From the NCBI GenBank assembly GCA_902776375.1, contig CACYPV010000010.1:1-64000 (forward strand): a stretch of 64,000 nucleotides of DNA, given 5' to 3'. Below, one piece after another: positions 39,178 to 48,816 of this stretch. Position 1 is the stretch's first letter, and the number at the start of each line of letters is the position of its first letter. The position numbers and the translations under genes were made by a program. The notes under the pieces are model-generated. The model saw nothing but the letters and a program-made list of their open reading frames with translations. It had not been told where the DNA came from and did no database searches. The stretch comes from an uncultured Ruminococcus sp. (GTDB lineage: Bacteria; Bacillota; Clostridia; Oscillospirales; Acutalibacteraceae).

Positions 39178-40821
39178 TTACCAATCAAGAAGATGCTTCC
39201 AAAGACTGTCGATGGAATTGTAATCGTCTCTGTTATCCTCCTGAGTGTTGGGCTTGGCTGACGGAACATACTCGGTGAGCTCAAGCCGGATATCCTGAGT
39301 CCTGCCTGAACGCAGTACGGTAAAGGTCACGGTGTCGCCCACCTTGCTCTTGTCAAGCGCCTTTGAGATGTCGGATTCCGTTGAGACCTCGGTGCCGTTC
39401 ACCGCGGTTATCAGGTCGCCGGAAAGGAAGCCCGCGCTCTCTGCGTTGGAACCCTTGTCGACAGAAAGGACGTATACGCCGAGCTGATTTACGTTGTAAT
39501 AGAACGCGGTGTCGTATGAGCTGATGTCAACGAACTGCATACCCGTGTCGATCTTGCCGGTAACGTAGCCGTAATCCTTCAAGTCCTTGATAATGTTGAC
39601 AACGTTGTTGATCGGGATAGCGAAGGCGATACCCTCTACCTCGGTCGCGCTGTCCTTAGCGTTTACTATGCCCACGAGCTCGCCGTTTGCATTGAACAGA
39701 CCGCCGCCCGAGTTGCCGGGGCTGATCTGCGCGTTGGTCTGGAGCAGGGTGAGGTTTTTGTTTTCGATAGTTACCTCACGTGCCAGCGCGCTGATGATAC
39801 CGTCGGTAACGGTGCCGCCGAGTGTGCCAAGCGGGTTGCCGATAGCGATAACATAGTCGCCTACGACAAGGTTGCTGCTGTTGCCGAAGGTCGCCGCCTG
39901 AAGACCTGTCGCGTCCACTTTGAGCAGCGCGATATCATTGTCCTCGTCACTGCCGATGAGCTTAGCGTCGTAGGTCGTTGTGCCGTCGCGCAGGGTAACG
40001 GTGATCTTGCTGGCGTCGTCGATAACGTGGTGGTTGGTGATAATATAACCGTCCTCCGAGATTATCACGCCCGAGCCCGCGCCCTTAGTGACGTACTGCT
40101 GAGAGAAGCCGCCGGATTTGGTAGCCTCGGTCGCTATCTCAACAACGCTGTTCGCGGTCTGCTTTACGATATCCGAGGTCGTCGTCGCGCCGGAGCCCGA
40201 GGTAGAAACAGCGGGCTTTGAGGCGGAAACGTTCTTGCCGTCGGTCGCCTTGCTAAAGACGTCCTGAGTAGCCGAGGTCTGCTCGCTGCCCGAGTTTGAC
40301 AGCTTGCTTGCGACGAAGCCACCGCCGAATCCCAGCGCCGTCGAGCCCAGAAGAGCGACCGCGAGCATTGCGGCTACAAAGCCCTTTGAAGCTGCCTTTG
40401 GAGAACTGCCGGCTTTGGCTGCCTTGGGAGCCGTCGCTGCTTGCGCGCTCTGAGCGCCGTACTGCTGCGACCACTGTGAACCGGTCTGCGCCTCAGGCTG
40501 CGAGTAATCCTCGTAAGGGTTGGCGTCTTGCTGAGTGCCGTAGGCGTTGTCGTAATAACTGCCGTTATTTGACATATCGGTCGAAAACGCGTCGTCGTAG
40601 TTGTTGGGGTTGTGGGAAGCGTCGCGGTTGTTGCCGTTTATATATGAATAGTGGTACTCGCCGTCGGCATAGTTGCGTTCGGGGTTCCACTCGTATGAGC
40701 TTTCGACCGCTACCTCCTCGGTCCTTGCGGTATCATCCGCGTAGTTATCGCGGATGTTTTCGGTTTCACCTATATTCTCGGATCCGCCGAAGTTTTCGTT
40801 ATCAAAATAATGGTCTGACAT
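39178..40821 (-). CDS. htrA: HtrA/DegP-like membrane-anchored serine protease with PDZ domain
   Basis: A 547-residue envelope protease. A long Asn/Asp/Tyr-rich cytoplasmic N-terminus (1-145) leads to a transmembrane anchor (about 147-171). A trypsin-like domain has His265 (NHHV), Asp296 (NDIALL) and Ser371 (PGNSGG), and a PDZ domain near 440-530 carries SAGFLSGDLI. The layout matches Bacillus HtrA/YkdA-type quality-control proteases; the N-terminal extension is unusually long. The ATG at 40821 follows GAAGGAGG. A promoter at 40880-40908 fits. Confidence 0.92.
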   Translation of the reverse strand: MSDHYFDNENFGGSENIGETENIRDNYADDTARTEEVAVESSYEWNPERNYADGEYHYSYINGNNRDASHNPNNYDDAFSTDMSNNGSYYDNAYGTQQDANPYEDYSQPEAQTGSQWSQQYGAQSAQAATAPKAAKAGSSPKAASKGFVAAMLAVALLGSTALGFGGGFVASKLSNSGSEQTSATQDVFSKATDGKNVSASKPAVSTSGSGATTTSDIVKQTANSVVEIATEATKSGGFSQQYVTKGAGSGVIISEDGYIITNHHVIDDASKITVTLRDGTTTYDAKLIGSDEDNDIALLKVDATGLQAATFGNSSNLVVGDYVIAIGNPLGTLGGTVTDGIISALAREVTIENKNLTLLQTNAQISPGNSGGGLFNANGELVGIVNAKDSATEVEGIAFAIPINNVVNIIKDLKDYGYVTGKIDTGMQFVDISSYDTAFYYNVNQLGVYVLSVDKGSNAESAGFLSGDLITAVNGTEVSTESDISKALDKSKVGDTVTFTVLRSGRTQDIRLELTEYVPSAKPNTQEDNRDDYNSIDSLWKHLLDW

Positions 40822-40879
40822 TATTATTCCTCCTTCTTTTCTTGCGGAAGTGTTTTTGTTTTTTGATGTTGTACACATA

Positions 40880-40908
40880 ATAATACCCCAAAGTGAAAAC
40901 TGTATGAA
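40880..40908 (-). promoter_or_regulatory. possible promoter of htrA
   Basis: On the minus strand TTCATA (40903-40908), a 17-base spacer and TATTAT (40880-40885). The -35 match is weak. Confidence 0.45.
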
Positions 40909-41058
40909 ATGAAGATGAAAAAAAGAGGATTTTTCTTGAATATTATTTGACAAAACGGGTTTTTGCGCGGTTTATTTTAATAATATAATGTAATAAGCCT
41001 TTTTCATGATCATCAACGCGGCGCGGCTTTGCTTCACGGGCGCACAAAGACCTTTATA

Positions 41059-41074
41059 TACAGTGTTTACTGTA
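41059..41074. promoter_or_regulatory. TACAGT-GTTT-ACTGTA dyad upstream of the acn promoter
   Basis: A perfect 6-base inverted repeat with a 4-base centre ends 11 bases before the -35 box of the acn promoter. It could be an operator or activator site. The binding protein is unknown. Confidence 0.45.
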
Positions 41075-41085
41075 CCGCCAAACGG

Positions 41086-41114
41086 TTGACTTTCCTTTAG
41101 GATTGTTATATAAT
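41086..41114 (+). promoter_or_regulatory. sigma-A promoter of the acn-icd-rex operon
   Basis: TTGACT (41086-41091), a 17-base spacer and TATAAT (41109-41114). The ATG of acn is 50 bases downstream. Confidence 0.9.
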
Positions 41115-41120
41115 TAACGA
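41103..41120. promoter_or_regulatory. Rex-like operator overlapping the acn -10 box
   Basis: TTGTTATATAATTAACGA matches the clostridial Rex consensus TTGTTAAnnnnTTAACAA in both half-sites (TTGTTA and TTAACGA, one changed base in the right half). It covers the -10 hexamer, so binding would block RNA polymerase. Rex itself is the third gene of this operon. Confidence 0.75.
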
Positions 41121-41164
41121 GAAAGCTTCTATATAAAAAGCGAAAAAAAACAGGAGGAATCACA

Positions 41165-43096
41165 ATGGGATACACAATTGCGCAAAAAATCATTAAAGAG
41201 CATCTTGTGTCGGGCGAAATGACCGTCGGAACCGACGTCGGTCTTAAAATCGACCAGACCCTGACTCAGGACGCTACAGGCACAATGGCTTACATCGAGT
41301 ACGAGGCGATGGGGATCCCCCGCGTCAAAACCGAAAAGAGCGTTGCCTACATAGACCACAACACACTTCAAACCGGCTTTGAGAACGCCGACGACCACCG
41401 CTTTATACAGTCCGTCTGCAAAAAGCACGGCATTTATTTCTCTCGCCCCGGCAACGGAATTTGCCACCAAGTACACCTTGAACGCTTCGGCAAGCCCGGC
41501 AAGACCCTTATCGGCTCCGACAGCCACACCCCCACCGGCGGCGGTATCGGCATGCTCGCTATCGGCGCGGGCGGTCTGGACGTAGCCGTAGCTATGGGCG
41601 GCGGCGCATACTATATCACCATGCCCAAGATGGTTCGCGTAAACCTCACCGGCAAGCTCAGCCCGTGGGTTTCCGCCAAGGATATCATCCTCGCTGTGCT
41701 GCGCGTTATGAGCGTTAAGGGCGGCGTGGGCAAAATAGTCGAGTACGGCGGCGAGGGCGTAAAGACCCTGAGCGTGCCCGAAAGAGCTACCATCACCAAC
41801 ATGGGCGCCGAGCTGGGCGCCACCACCTCTATCTTCCCCTCCGACGAGACCACACGCGCCTTCCTTAAGGCTCAGGACAGAGAAGAGGATTATGTTGAGC
41901 TGAGCGCAGACGCAGACGCGGTTTACGACGAGGTTATCGAAATCGACCTCAGCGAGCTTGAGCCGCTTGCAGCTTGTCCGCACTCCCCCGACAACATCAA
42001 GACAATAAAAGAGCTTGAGGGCAAGACGGTCGATCAGGTTTGCATCGGCTCCTGCACCAATTCAAGCTATCTCGATATGATGCGCGTCGCGCACATTTTA
42101 AAGGGCAAAAAGGTTGCCGACAACGTTTCGCTCGCCATCGCCCCCGGCAGCAAGCAGGTGTTCAACATGCTGGCGCTCAACGGAGCACTCGGCGACATGA
42201 TCGCGGCCGGCGCGCGTATCCTCGAAAGCGCCTGCGGCCCCTGCATCGGAATGGGTCAGTCCCCGAACAGCAAGGGCGTTTCGCTGCGCACCTTCAACCG
42301 CAACTTCGAGGGCAGAAGCGGCACAGCCGACGGACAGATCTATCTTGTATCTCCCGAAACCGCGGCGGTCTCCGCGCTCGCCGGCGTGTTCACCGACCCG
42401 AGATGTCTCGGCGAGGCGGCTGATATAGCAATGCCCGAAAAATTCCTTATCAACGACAACATGGTCATCGACCCCGCTCCCGTTGAGGAGATGGACAGCG
42501 TTGAGATCCTGCGCGGCCCCAACATCAAGGAATATCCCAAGACAAGTCCGCTCACCGACAGCATCGAGGCTTCATGCTCGCTCAAGGTCGGCGACAATAT
42601 CACCACCGATCACATCATGCCCGCGGGCGCAAAGATCCTGCCCCTGCGCTCCAATATTCCGAAAATCTCCGAGCACTGCTTCACCGTATGCGACACCGAA
42701 TTCCCGGCAAGGGCTAAGGCTCTGGGCAAGAGCGTTATCGTCGGCGGCGAAAACTACGGACAGGGCTCGTCCCGTGAGCACGCGGCGCTTGCTCCGCTCT
42801 ACCTCGGCGTTAAGGCTGTGCTGGTAAAGAGCTTCGCGCGTATCCACAAGAGCAACCTCATCAACGCCGGCATCCTGCCCCTCACCTTCAAGGACGCATC
42901 CGATTACGACAAGATCAAGCTCGGCGACATGCTCTCGCTGCCCAATGTAAAGGATGAGATCGCGGCGGCTGAGGACGTAACCGTAGTTAACGAAACCACC
43001 GGCGAAAGCTTTAAGGCGGAATGTGAGCTGTCCGACAGAACAAGAGCGATAATCATCGCGGGCGGACTGCTTGACTATACAAAGGAGAACAGCTAA
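41165..43096 (+). CDS. acn: aconitate hydratase
   Basis: Interconverts citrate and isocitrate using a [4Fe-4S] cluster. The 643-residue chain is the shorter clostridial form. Cluster ligands are Cys297 (GSCTNSS), Cys357 and Cys360 (CGPCIG), and [13 protein letters not shown] (119-131) and [13 protein letters not shown] are substrate-site blocks. Its stop overlaps the icd start by one base, so the two enzymes act in sequence from citrate to 2-oxoglutarate. No citrate synthase is in the window. AGGAGG precedes the ATG. The cluster would make it oxygen-sensitive. Confidence 0.95.
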   Translation: MGYTIAQKIIKEHLVSGEMTVGTDVGLKIDQTLTQDATGTMAYIEYEAMGIPRVKTEKSVAYIDHNTLQTGFENADDHRFIQSVCKKHGIYFSRPGNGICHQVHLERFGKPGKTLIGSDSHTPTGGGIGMLAIGAGGLDVAVAMGGGAYYITMPKMVRVNLTGKLSPWVSAKDIILAVLRVMSVKGGVGKIVEYGGEGVKTLSVPERATITNMGAELGATTSIFPSDETTRAFLKAQDREEDYVELSADADAVYDEVIEIDLSELEPLAACPHSPDNIKTIKELEGKTVDQVCIGSCTNSSYLDMMRVAHILKGKKVADNVSLAIAPGSKQVFNMLALNGALGDMIAAGARILESACGPCIGMGQSPNSKGVSLRTFNRNFEGRSGTADGQIYLVSPETAAVSALAGVFTDPRCLGEAADIAMPEKFLINDNMVIDPAPVEEMDSVEILRGPNIKEYPKTSPLTDSIEASCSLKVGDNITTDHIMPAGAKILPLRSNIPKISEHCFTVCDTEFPARAKALGKSVIVGGENYGQGSSREHAALAPLYLGVKAVLVKSFARIHKSNLINAGILPLTFKDASDYDKIKLGDMLSLPNVKDEIAAAEDVTVVNETTGESFKAECELSDRTRAIIIAGGLLDYTKENS

Positions 43097-44304
43097 TGGA
43101 CAAGATTCAAATGAAAACGCCGCTCGTCGAGATGGACGGCGACGAGATGACCAGAGTTATCTGGCAGCAGCTCAAGGATATTTTGATAACTCCCTATGTG
43201 GATCTGAAAACCGAATACTATGATCTGGGTCTTAAAATGCGCAACGACACGAACGACCAGATCACCATTGACAGCGCCAACGCTACCAAAAAATACGGCG
43301 TTGCGGTCAAGTGCGCTACCATCACGCCCAACGCGGCAAGAATGACCGAGTACAACTTAAAGAGCATGTGGAAGTCGCCGAACGGCACTATCAGAGCTAT
43401 CCTCGACGGCACCGTTTTCCGCAGCCCGATACTCGTCAAGGGCATCATCCCCTACATCCCCACTTGGAAAAAGCCCATCTGCATTGCGCGTCACGCTTAC
43501 GGCGACGTTTACAAGAACACCGAAATGCGCGTTGAGGCGGGCAGCAAGGCGGAGCTTTGCGTAACCAAGCCCGACGGCACCGAGGAGCGCAGCACTATTT
43601 TTGACTTTACCACCGACGGCGTTATCCAGGGCATGCACAACCTTGACAAGAGTATTTCGTCCTTTGCGAGAAGCTGCTTCAACTACGCGCTCGATCAGAA
43701 GCTTGACGTGTGGTTCGCAACAAAGGACACCATCAGCAAGATCTACGACCACCGTTTCAAGGATATCTTTGCCGAGATATTCGAGAACGAGTACAAGGAT
43801 AAATTCGACGACGCGGGCATCGAGTTCTTCTACACCCTTATCGACGACGCTGTAGCGCGCGTAATCCGCAGTGAGGGCGGCTACATGTGGGCGTGCAAGA
43901 ACTACGACGGCGACGTTATGAGCGACATGATCGCGACCGCCTTCGGTTCGCTCGCCATGATGACCAGCGTGCTGGTATCCCCCGACGGCATATACGAGTA
44001 CGAGGCGGCGCACGGCACCGTTCAGCGCCACTATTACAAGTACCTCAAGGGCGAAGAGACCTCTACCAACTCCGTAGCGACTATCTTCGCGTGGACAGGC
44101 GCGCTGAGAAAGCGCGGCGAGCTCGACAAGCTGCCCGACCTTATGGCGTTTGCCGACAAGCTTGAAAAGGCTACCATACAAACCATCGAGGACGGCGTAA
44201 TGACGGGCGACCTCTATTTGATCTCCACACTGCCCAACAAGCAGAAGGTCAGCACCGAAGCGTTCCTCAACGCCATTAACGAGCGTTTGGCAGCAATGCT
44301 ATAA
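43096..44304 (+). CDS. icd: isocitrate dehydrogenase (NADP-type, eukaryote-like subfamily)
   Basis: Oxidises isocitrate to 2-oxoglutarate, probably with NADP. The 402-residue sequence has [14 protein letters not shown] at the start, [17 protein letters not shown] near 92, [17 protein letters not shown] and [12 protein letters not shown] near the cofactor site. These are the marks of the NADP-dependent type found in eukaryotes and some anaerobes rather than the E. coli type. Co-transcribed with acn and rex. The pathway branch probably feeds glutamate synthesis and supplies NADPH. Confidence 0.94.
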   Translation: MDKIQMKTPLVEMDGDEMTRVIWQQLKDILITPYVDLKTEYYDLGLKMRNDTNDQITIDSANATKKYGVAVKCATITPNAARMTEYNLKSMWKSPNGTIRAILDGTVFRSPILVKGIIPYIPTWKKPICIARHAYGDVYKNTEMRVEAGSKAELCVTKPDGTEERSTIFDFTTDGVIQGMHNLDKSISSFARSCFNYALDQKLDVWFATKDTISKIYDHRFKDIFAEIFENEYKDKFDDAGIEFFYTLIDDAVARVIRSEGGYMWACKNYDGDVMSDMIATAFGSLAMMTSVLVSPDGIYEYEAAHGTVQRHYYKYLKGEETSTNSVATIFAWTGALRKRGELDKLPDLMAFADKLEKATIQTIEDGVMTGDLYLISTLPNKQKVSTEAFLNAINERLAAML

Positions 44305-44335
44305 TCATCTACGACAACAAAGGAGTTAAGACGTA

Positions 44336-44977
44336 ATGTCTAAGAACGACAACATCTCGATGTTGGTTATCAGGCGGCTGCCGCGCTATTACCGCTTTTT
44401 GTCCGAGCTTGAAGAGCAGCACACAGAGCGCATTTCCTCAAACAAGCTAGCTCAAATAATGAACGTCACCGCCTCGCAGGTCAGGCAGGATCTAAACTGC
44501 TTCGGCGGCTTCGGTCAGCAGGGCTACGGCTACAGCGTCAGCCAGCTTAAAGAGGAGATAAGCAACATCCTCGGGCTGAACCACGGCTACAAGGCGATCC
44601 TTATCGGCGCGGGCAACTTCGGCACGGCGGTGGCAAAGCACCTCGATTTTAAAAAGCTGGGCTTCGAGCTGGTCGGCGGCTTCGAGATAGACCGCGAAAA
44701 GTTCGGCGAAACGCTGGGCGATATCGTTATCCGCGACGAGGCGGAGCTCGAGAGCTTTTGCACCGAGAATCATGTTGACGCGGCTTTTCTCTGCGTGCCC
44801 CGCCAGAATGTTGAAAGCACGCTGGAGCGGCTTTACCGCCTGGGAATAAAATGTTATTGGAATTTCAGCCACTACGACATCTCCGCCAAATACAACGACA
44901 CTGTGGTTGAAAACGTACATCTCAGCGACAACCTTATGACCCTCTGCTACCGCATGACTAACAGAGGAGAGCAATGA
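44336..44977 (+). CDS. rex: redox-sensing transcriptional repressor Rex
   Basis: Senses the NADH/NAD+ ratio and leaves DNA when NADH is high. The 213-residue length is normal. An N-terminal winged helix includes SSNKLAQIMNVTASQVRQDL (about 34-53). A Rossmann domain begins with ILIGAGNFGTAVAKHL (about 89-104), and the C-terminus ends in a swapped helix. AAAGGAG precedes the ATG. It is third in the acn-icd operon, whose promoter has a Rex-like site, so it probably represses itself. A terminator follows. Confidence 0.95.
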   Translation: MSKNDNISMLVIRRLPRYYRFLSELEEQHTERISSNKLAQIMNVTASQVRQDLNCFGGFGQQGYGYSVSQLKEEISNILGLNHGYKAILIGAGNFGTAVAKHLDFKKLGFELVGGFEIDREKFGETLGDIVIRDEAELESFCTENHVDAAFLCVPRQNVESTLERLYRLGIKCYWNFSHYDISAKYNDTVVENVHLSDNLMTLCYRMTNRGEQ

Positions 44978-45013
44978 ATCAAAAGTTGAGAGTTTAGATT
45001 TTATAGTTTTTTC

Positions 45014-45048
45014 GGGAACGCCGGTATTGCAGCCGGCGTTTCCTTTTT
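45014..45048 (+). terminator. rho-independent terminator of the acn-icd-rex operon
   Basis: GGAACGCCGG pairs with CCGGCGTTTCC (one bulged T), followed by TTTTT. Confidence 0.85.
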
Positions 45049-45103
45049 GTCAATTACAGCAAAAAAACTCTTCAAATAGCCAAAAAGTAATGAAATTTAC
45101 AAA

Positions 45104-45132
45104 TTGCATTGTCAGCGATTCAGTGATATAAT
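45104..45132 (+). promoter_or_regulatory. sigma-A promoter of typA
   Basis: TTGCAT (45104-45109), a 17-base spacer and TATAAT (45127-45132). Confidence 0.7.
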
Positions 45133-45178
45133 TAGCATGTAAAATTATGTTATTCTAAAATGAATCGGAGTAATTAAA

Positions 45179-47005
45179 ATGGATGTCAGAGAAAACCTGA
45201 GAAATATTGCGATCATCGCTCACGTTGACCACGGCAAGACCACGCTTGTCGATCAGCTTCTGCGTCAAAGCGGAGTGTTCCGCGAAAACGAGGCGGTCGA
45301 GGAGCGCGTTATGGACTCAAACGATCTGGAACGCGAGCGCGGTATCACTATCCTTTCAAAGCCCACAGCCGTAATGTACAACGGCACCAAGATCAATATC
45401 GTAGACACGCCCGGGCACGCTGACTTCGGCGGCGAGGTCGAGCGTATCCTTCAAATGGTCGACGGCGTAGTTCTGCTTGTCGACGCCTTTGAGGGCTGTA
45501 TGCCTCAGACCCGCTTCGTGCTGAAAAAAGCCCTCGCTCTGGGCAAAAAGCCCCTTGTTGTGCTCAACAAGATCGACCGTCCCGGCGCGCGTCCCGAAGA
45601 AGTCGTAGACGAAGTTCTCGACCTCTTTATCGAGCTGGGCGCCGACGAGTCGCAGCTTGAATTCCCCGTTATCTACGCCTCGGCGCGCGACGGCTACGCT
45701 GTCACCGATCACACCGAAAAGGGAACCGACATGACTCCGCTGTTCGAGGCAATCATAAACGAGATCCCCGCGCCCAAGGGCGAGCTCGACGGCGGCTTGC
45801 AGATACTCATCTCAAATATCGACGCGGACAGCTACGTCGGCAGGATCGGCGTAGGCAGGGTCGAGCGCGGCAGGGTCAAGAACGGTCAGTCCGTCACCCT
45901 CTGCCACACCGACGGCACCACCAAGGTTGTCAAGATCGGCAAGCTGTATCAGTTCGAGGGCTTGAAGCGCATCGAGTGCGAAGAGGCGGCTTTGGGCGAT
46001 CTCGTATGCATAAGCGGCATACAGGATATCAACATCGGCGAAACGCTCTGCGCAAACGACAATGTTGAGCCCCTCCCCTTTGTCAAGATCGACGAGCCGA
46101 CCGTCACGATGAATTTCATGGTAAACAACTCACCCTTCGCGGGCAGAGAGGGCAAATACGTGACCTCGCGCAACATCCGCGACAGGCTGTTCAAAGAGAC
46201 GGAAACCAATATCGCCCTGCGCGTTGAGGAAACCGACAGTGCCGACACCTTCAAGGTCTCGGGCAGAGGCGAGCTGCACCTTTCTATTTTGATCGAAACG
46301 ATGCGCCGCCAGAATTACGAGTTCCAGGTTTCACGCCCTGAGGTCATCACCAAGACCATCGACGGCAAGCTCTGCGAGCCTATGGAGTACCTTATAGTCG
46401 AGGTGCCCGACAACTATGTGGGCGCCGTTATGGAAAAGCTCGGCTCGCGCAAGGCTGAGCTGATAAACATGGGCGCGCGCTTCGGCGGCGTTACTCACAT
46501 CGAGTTCCGTATCCCCGCCAGAGGACTTATGGGCTACCGCCCCGAGTTTCTCACCGACACCAACGGCAACGGAATAATGAACCACGTTTTCGACGGCTAC
46601 GAGCCGTTCAAAGGCGAGATCGTCACACGTCACCAGGGCTCGCTAATCGCCTTTGAGACCGGCGACTCCGTGACCTACGGTCTGTACGCCGCTCAGGAGC
46701 GCGGCAGGCTGTTCATCGGCGCGGGCACTCCCGTGTACGAGGGCATGATAGTCGGCGCAAGCCCCAAGGCTGAGGACATCACCGTAAACGTCTGCAAAAA
46801 GAAGCACATCACCAACACCCGCGCATCGGGCAGCGACGACGCGCTCAAGCTGACTCCGCCGACGATAATGTCGCTGGAGCAGTGTCTTGAGTTCATCGCG
46901 GACGATGAGCTTGTTGAAGTGACGCCCGAAAACATCCGTATGCGCAAGCGCATCCTCTCTAAGGAACAGCGCATGAAGCAGCAGTTCAGAAATAAGAAAA
47001 GCTAA
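45179..47005 (+). CDS. typA: ribosome-binding GTPase TypA/BipA
   Basis: Translational GTPase related to EF-G that helps ribosome assembly and stress growth. The 608-residue product has G1 AHVDHGKTT (14-22), G2/G3 RGITI and [15 protein letters not shown]4 NKIDRPGA, then EF-G-like domains and the TypA-specific C-terminal domain (about 490-608, basic end). CGGAG precedes the ATG. It is followed by a repeat-rich gap rather than a terminator. Confidence 0.96.
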   Translation: MDVRENLRNIAIIAHVDHGKTTLVDQLLRQSGVFRENEAVEERVMDSNDLERERGITILSKPTAVMYNGTKINIVDTPGHADFGGEVERILQMVDGVVLLVDAFEGCMPQTRFVLKKALALGKKPLVVLNKIDRPGARPEEVVDEVLDLFIELGADESQLEFPVIYASARDGYAVTDHTEKGTDMTPLFEAIINEIPAPKGELDGGLQILISNIDADSYVGRIGVGRVERGRVKNGQSVTLCHTDGTTKVVKIGKLYQFEGLKRIECEEAALGDLVCISGIQDINIGETLCANDNVEPLPFVKIDEPTVTMNFMVNNSPFAGREGKYVTSRNIRDRLFKETETNIALRVEETDSADTFKVSGRGELHLSILIETMRRQNYEFQVSRPEVITKTIDGKLCEPMEYLIVEVPDNYVGAVMEKLGSRKAELINMGARFGGVTHIEFRIPARGLMGYRPEFLTDTNGNGIMNHVFDGYEPFKGEIVTRHQGSLIAFETGDSVTYGLYAAQERGRLFIGAGTPVYEGMIVGASPKAEDITVNVCKKKHITNTRASGSDDALKLTPPTIMSLEQCLEFIADDELVEVTPENIRMRKRILSKEQRMKQQFRNKKS

Positions 47006-47011
47006 TATTAT

Positions 47012-47190
47012 TCCAATTGACAATTTACAATTTACAATTGACAATTGCGGGCGGGACACCCGCACCCGATCTGTATTAATGCGGTGCGTGCGCTTTGCGC
47101 AGAAAGCTTTATATCAAAGCACGCATTATTATAGATCCGGAGCGGAGCGACCCTAAATTGTCAATTTTCCATTGTCAACTTTCCATTATA
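47012..47190. repeat. MITE-like element with AATTGACAATT-type inverted ends
   Basis: The left end repeats CAATTTACAATTGACAATTG. The right end carries the inverse words AATTGTCAATTTTCC and ATTGTCAAC. Between them lie a copy of the CGGGACACCCGC element (47051-47073, also at 19483) and an inner hairpin between GATCTGTATTAATGCG and CGCATTATTATAGATC. There is no reading frame. It fills the typA-exonuclease gap. Confidence 0.6.
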
Positions 47191-47195
47191 ATACT

Positions 47196-48056
47196 ATGCA
47201 TTATGTTATATTAGATCTGGAGTGGAACAGCGCTTACAGCAAAACCACTCACCAATTTGTAAATGAAATAATCGAGTTCGGCGCCGTCAAGGTCGACAGC
47301 GACTTTAATGAGGTCGGCGAGTTTTCCCGCCTTATCGCGCCGCGCGTCAAGAAGAAGCTCAACGGCAGAGTAAAACAGCTTACGCACCTCACCAACGAGG
47401 ACGTCGCCGACGGCGGCAGCTTCCTTTCGGTGGCGTCAAGCTTCGGCAGCTTTGTCGACGGCGCGGTCATTATGACCTGGGGCACCAGCGACATCCACGC
47501 GCTTATCGAAAACTACTCGTTCTACACGGGCAGCAGGCGTATCCCCTTCCTTACCGCCTACTGCGACCTTCAGGAATACTGCGAGCGCGCGATCGACCGC
47601 TACGACGAGGGCAACCAGATCGGTCTTGGCAGATTTGCCGAGCTTATCGGCGTTGAGTTTTCCGAGGATGAGCAGCACCGCGCAACGGCGGACGCTGTGC
47701 TCAGCCTTAAAATACTAAAGAAGGTCATGGGCAATTATCCGCTTGAAAAGTGTATTCTAAAGGCGGACTGCGAGGCGTTTTACGACCGCATGCTCTTTAA
47801 GAACCACTTTATCACCGACCTGAGCTCGCCAGACATCGACCGCAGTCAGATGAAGTTCGTATGCGAAAGCTGCGGCAAGCAGGCAAAGCGCGTTAAGCGC
47901 TGGAAGCTGCACAACAAAAGCTTCAGCTCCGACTTTTACTGCAAGTCCTGCGACGAACGCTTTACCGGCAGAGTGTCGTTCAAAAAGCGTTACGACGGAG
48001 TAAAGGTGAACAAGCGCATTGTCGCGCCGCGACCGCAAGAAGCCAAAAAGGAATGA
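47196..48056 (+). CDS. DEDD-family 3'-5' exonuclease with C-terminal zinc ribbon
   Basis: A 286-residue nuclease of the DnaQ/KapD type. ExoI is ILDLEWN (Asp7, Glu9), ExoII lies around TWGTSDIHALIENY, and ExoIII HRATADAVLSLKI holds the last acid. The C-terminal 65 residues carry CESCGK and CKSCDER, a four-Cys zinc ribbon not common in this family, which may bind nucleic acid. No ribosome site precedes the ATG at 47196; the upstream DNA is the repeat element. An in-frame TTG at 47172 is no better. Confidence 0.8.
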   Translation: MHYVILDLEWNSAYSKTTHQFVNEIIEFGAVKVDSDFNEVGEFSRLIAPRVKKKLNGRVKQLTHLTNEDVADGGSFLSVASSFGSFVDGAVIMTWGTSDIHALIENYSFYTGSRRIPFLTAYCDLQEYCERAIDRYDEGNQIGLGRFAELIGVEFSEDEQHRATADAVLSLKILKKVMGNYPLEKCILKADCEAFYDRMLFKNHFITDLSSPDIDRSQMKFVCESCGKQAKRVKRWKLHNKSFSSDFYCKSCDERFTGRVSFKKRYDGVKVNKRIVAPRPQEAKKE

Positions 48057-48072
48057 CCCTGAATAAACGAAC

Positions 48073-48101
48073 AAGCCTTCTCCACTGCGGAGAAGGCTTT
48101 T
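48073..48101 (+). terminator. rho-independent terminator of the exonuclease gene
   Basis: AAGCCTTCTCC (48073-48083) pairs with GGAGAAGGCTT (48089-48099), followed by TTTTG. Confidence 0.85.
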
Positions 48102-48116
48102 GTGTTGCGATATATA

Positions 48117-48755
48117 CTACGACGGGGTAACGCACACCACGGCGCAGCTCACGTTACCGCACCCTGCTTTCTTCAACATTTCCGCGCACTGCCCTATCGT
48201 GTTGCCGGTCGTCATTATGTCGTCGATCAGCAAGATCTTTTTGTTCTTCACAACAGATTTATCGATGACCCGATAAACGCCCTTTACGTTCTCAAAGCGC
48301 AGTGAACGGCTCAGGGTGTGCTGCGGTTTGTTTTTCTTATACTTTTCCAAAAGCTCCGCGCACGGTATGCCCGTCAGCTTTGAAAGCTCCTTTGCCAGCA
48401 AGGCGGCATGGTTAAAGCCTTCCCTTCTCAGCTTCTTTTTATGCATGGGCACAAAGGTCACGTAATCGAAGGACGTCAGGTCATAAACGTCCAAAACCGC
48501 GTATAGCAAAAGCAGCGCGAGCGGGCGGGCGTAATACTTCTTCTTGCCGAACTTAAAGCATTTTACGGCGTAGGCGTATTCGTCGATATAAAGCAACGGT
48601 GCGCAGCAAGGCACGCCGCCCATAATGAATTCCTCGTAAACAACGCCGGGCAGCTTGCTTTTGCAGCTGTCGCAGAAATCCTTTTCAGCCGGGATCACCT
48701 CGCGGCAAAACGGGCAGCGCTTTGGAAACAGCGCCGATATAATACGGTTTTTCAT
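48117..48755 (-). CDS. comF: ComF family phosphoribosyltransferase-like protein
   Basis: A 212-residue ComFC-type protein needed for DNA uptake in competent bacteria and widespread beyond them. A zinc finger (CPFC near 14-17 and CDSC near 29-32) comes first, followed by a PRTase fold with the PRPP loop ILLIDDIMTTGNTI at about 174-187. Whether this organism is competent cannot be judged; no other com gene is here. The terminator of the next gene upstream lies just before it. Confidence 0.9.
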   Translation of the reverse strand: MKNRIISALFPKRCPFCREVIPAEKDFCDSCKSKLPGVVYEEFIMGGVPCCAPLLYIDEYAYAVKCFKFGKKKYYARPLALLLLYAVLDVYDLTSFDYVTFVPMHKKKLRREGFNHAALLAKELSKLTGIPCAELLEKYKKNKPQHTLSRSLRFENVKGVYRVIDKSVVKNKKILLIDDIMTTGNTIGQCAEMLKKAGCGNVSCAVVCVTPS

Positions 48756-48771
48756 AATGGTTCACAGGTGC

Positions 48772-48803
48772 AAAAAAGGAGTGTGCAAAACTGCACACCC
48801 CTG
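48772..48803 (-). terminator. rho-independent terminator of the starch-binding-like gene
   Basis: On the minus strand GGGGTGTGCA pairs with TGCACACTCC, followed by six T. Confidence 0.85.
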
Positions 48804-48816
48804 TTTTTGTTTTAAA

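Larger units (their letters stand above)
40822..41164. other. divergent intergenic region between htrA and acn
   Basis: 343 bases without a gene. It holds the htrA promoter (40880-40908, minus), a TACAGT dyad (41059-41074), the acn promoter (41086-41114) and a Rex-like operator (41103-41120). The stretch 40909-41050 shows nothing I can name. Confidence 0.7.

Noticed and set aside
41129..43096. Long minus-strand frames opposite acn and icd
   Set aside because: They mirror the codon usage of two well-identified enzymes and lack ribosome sites.
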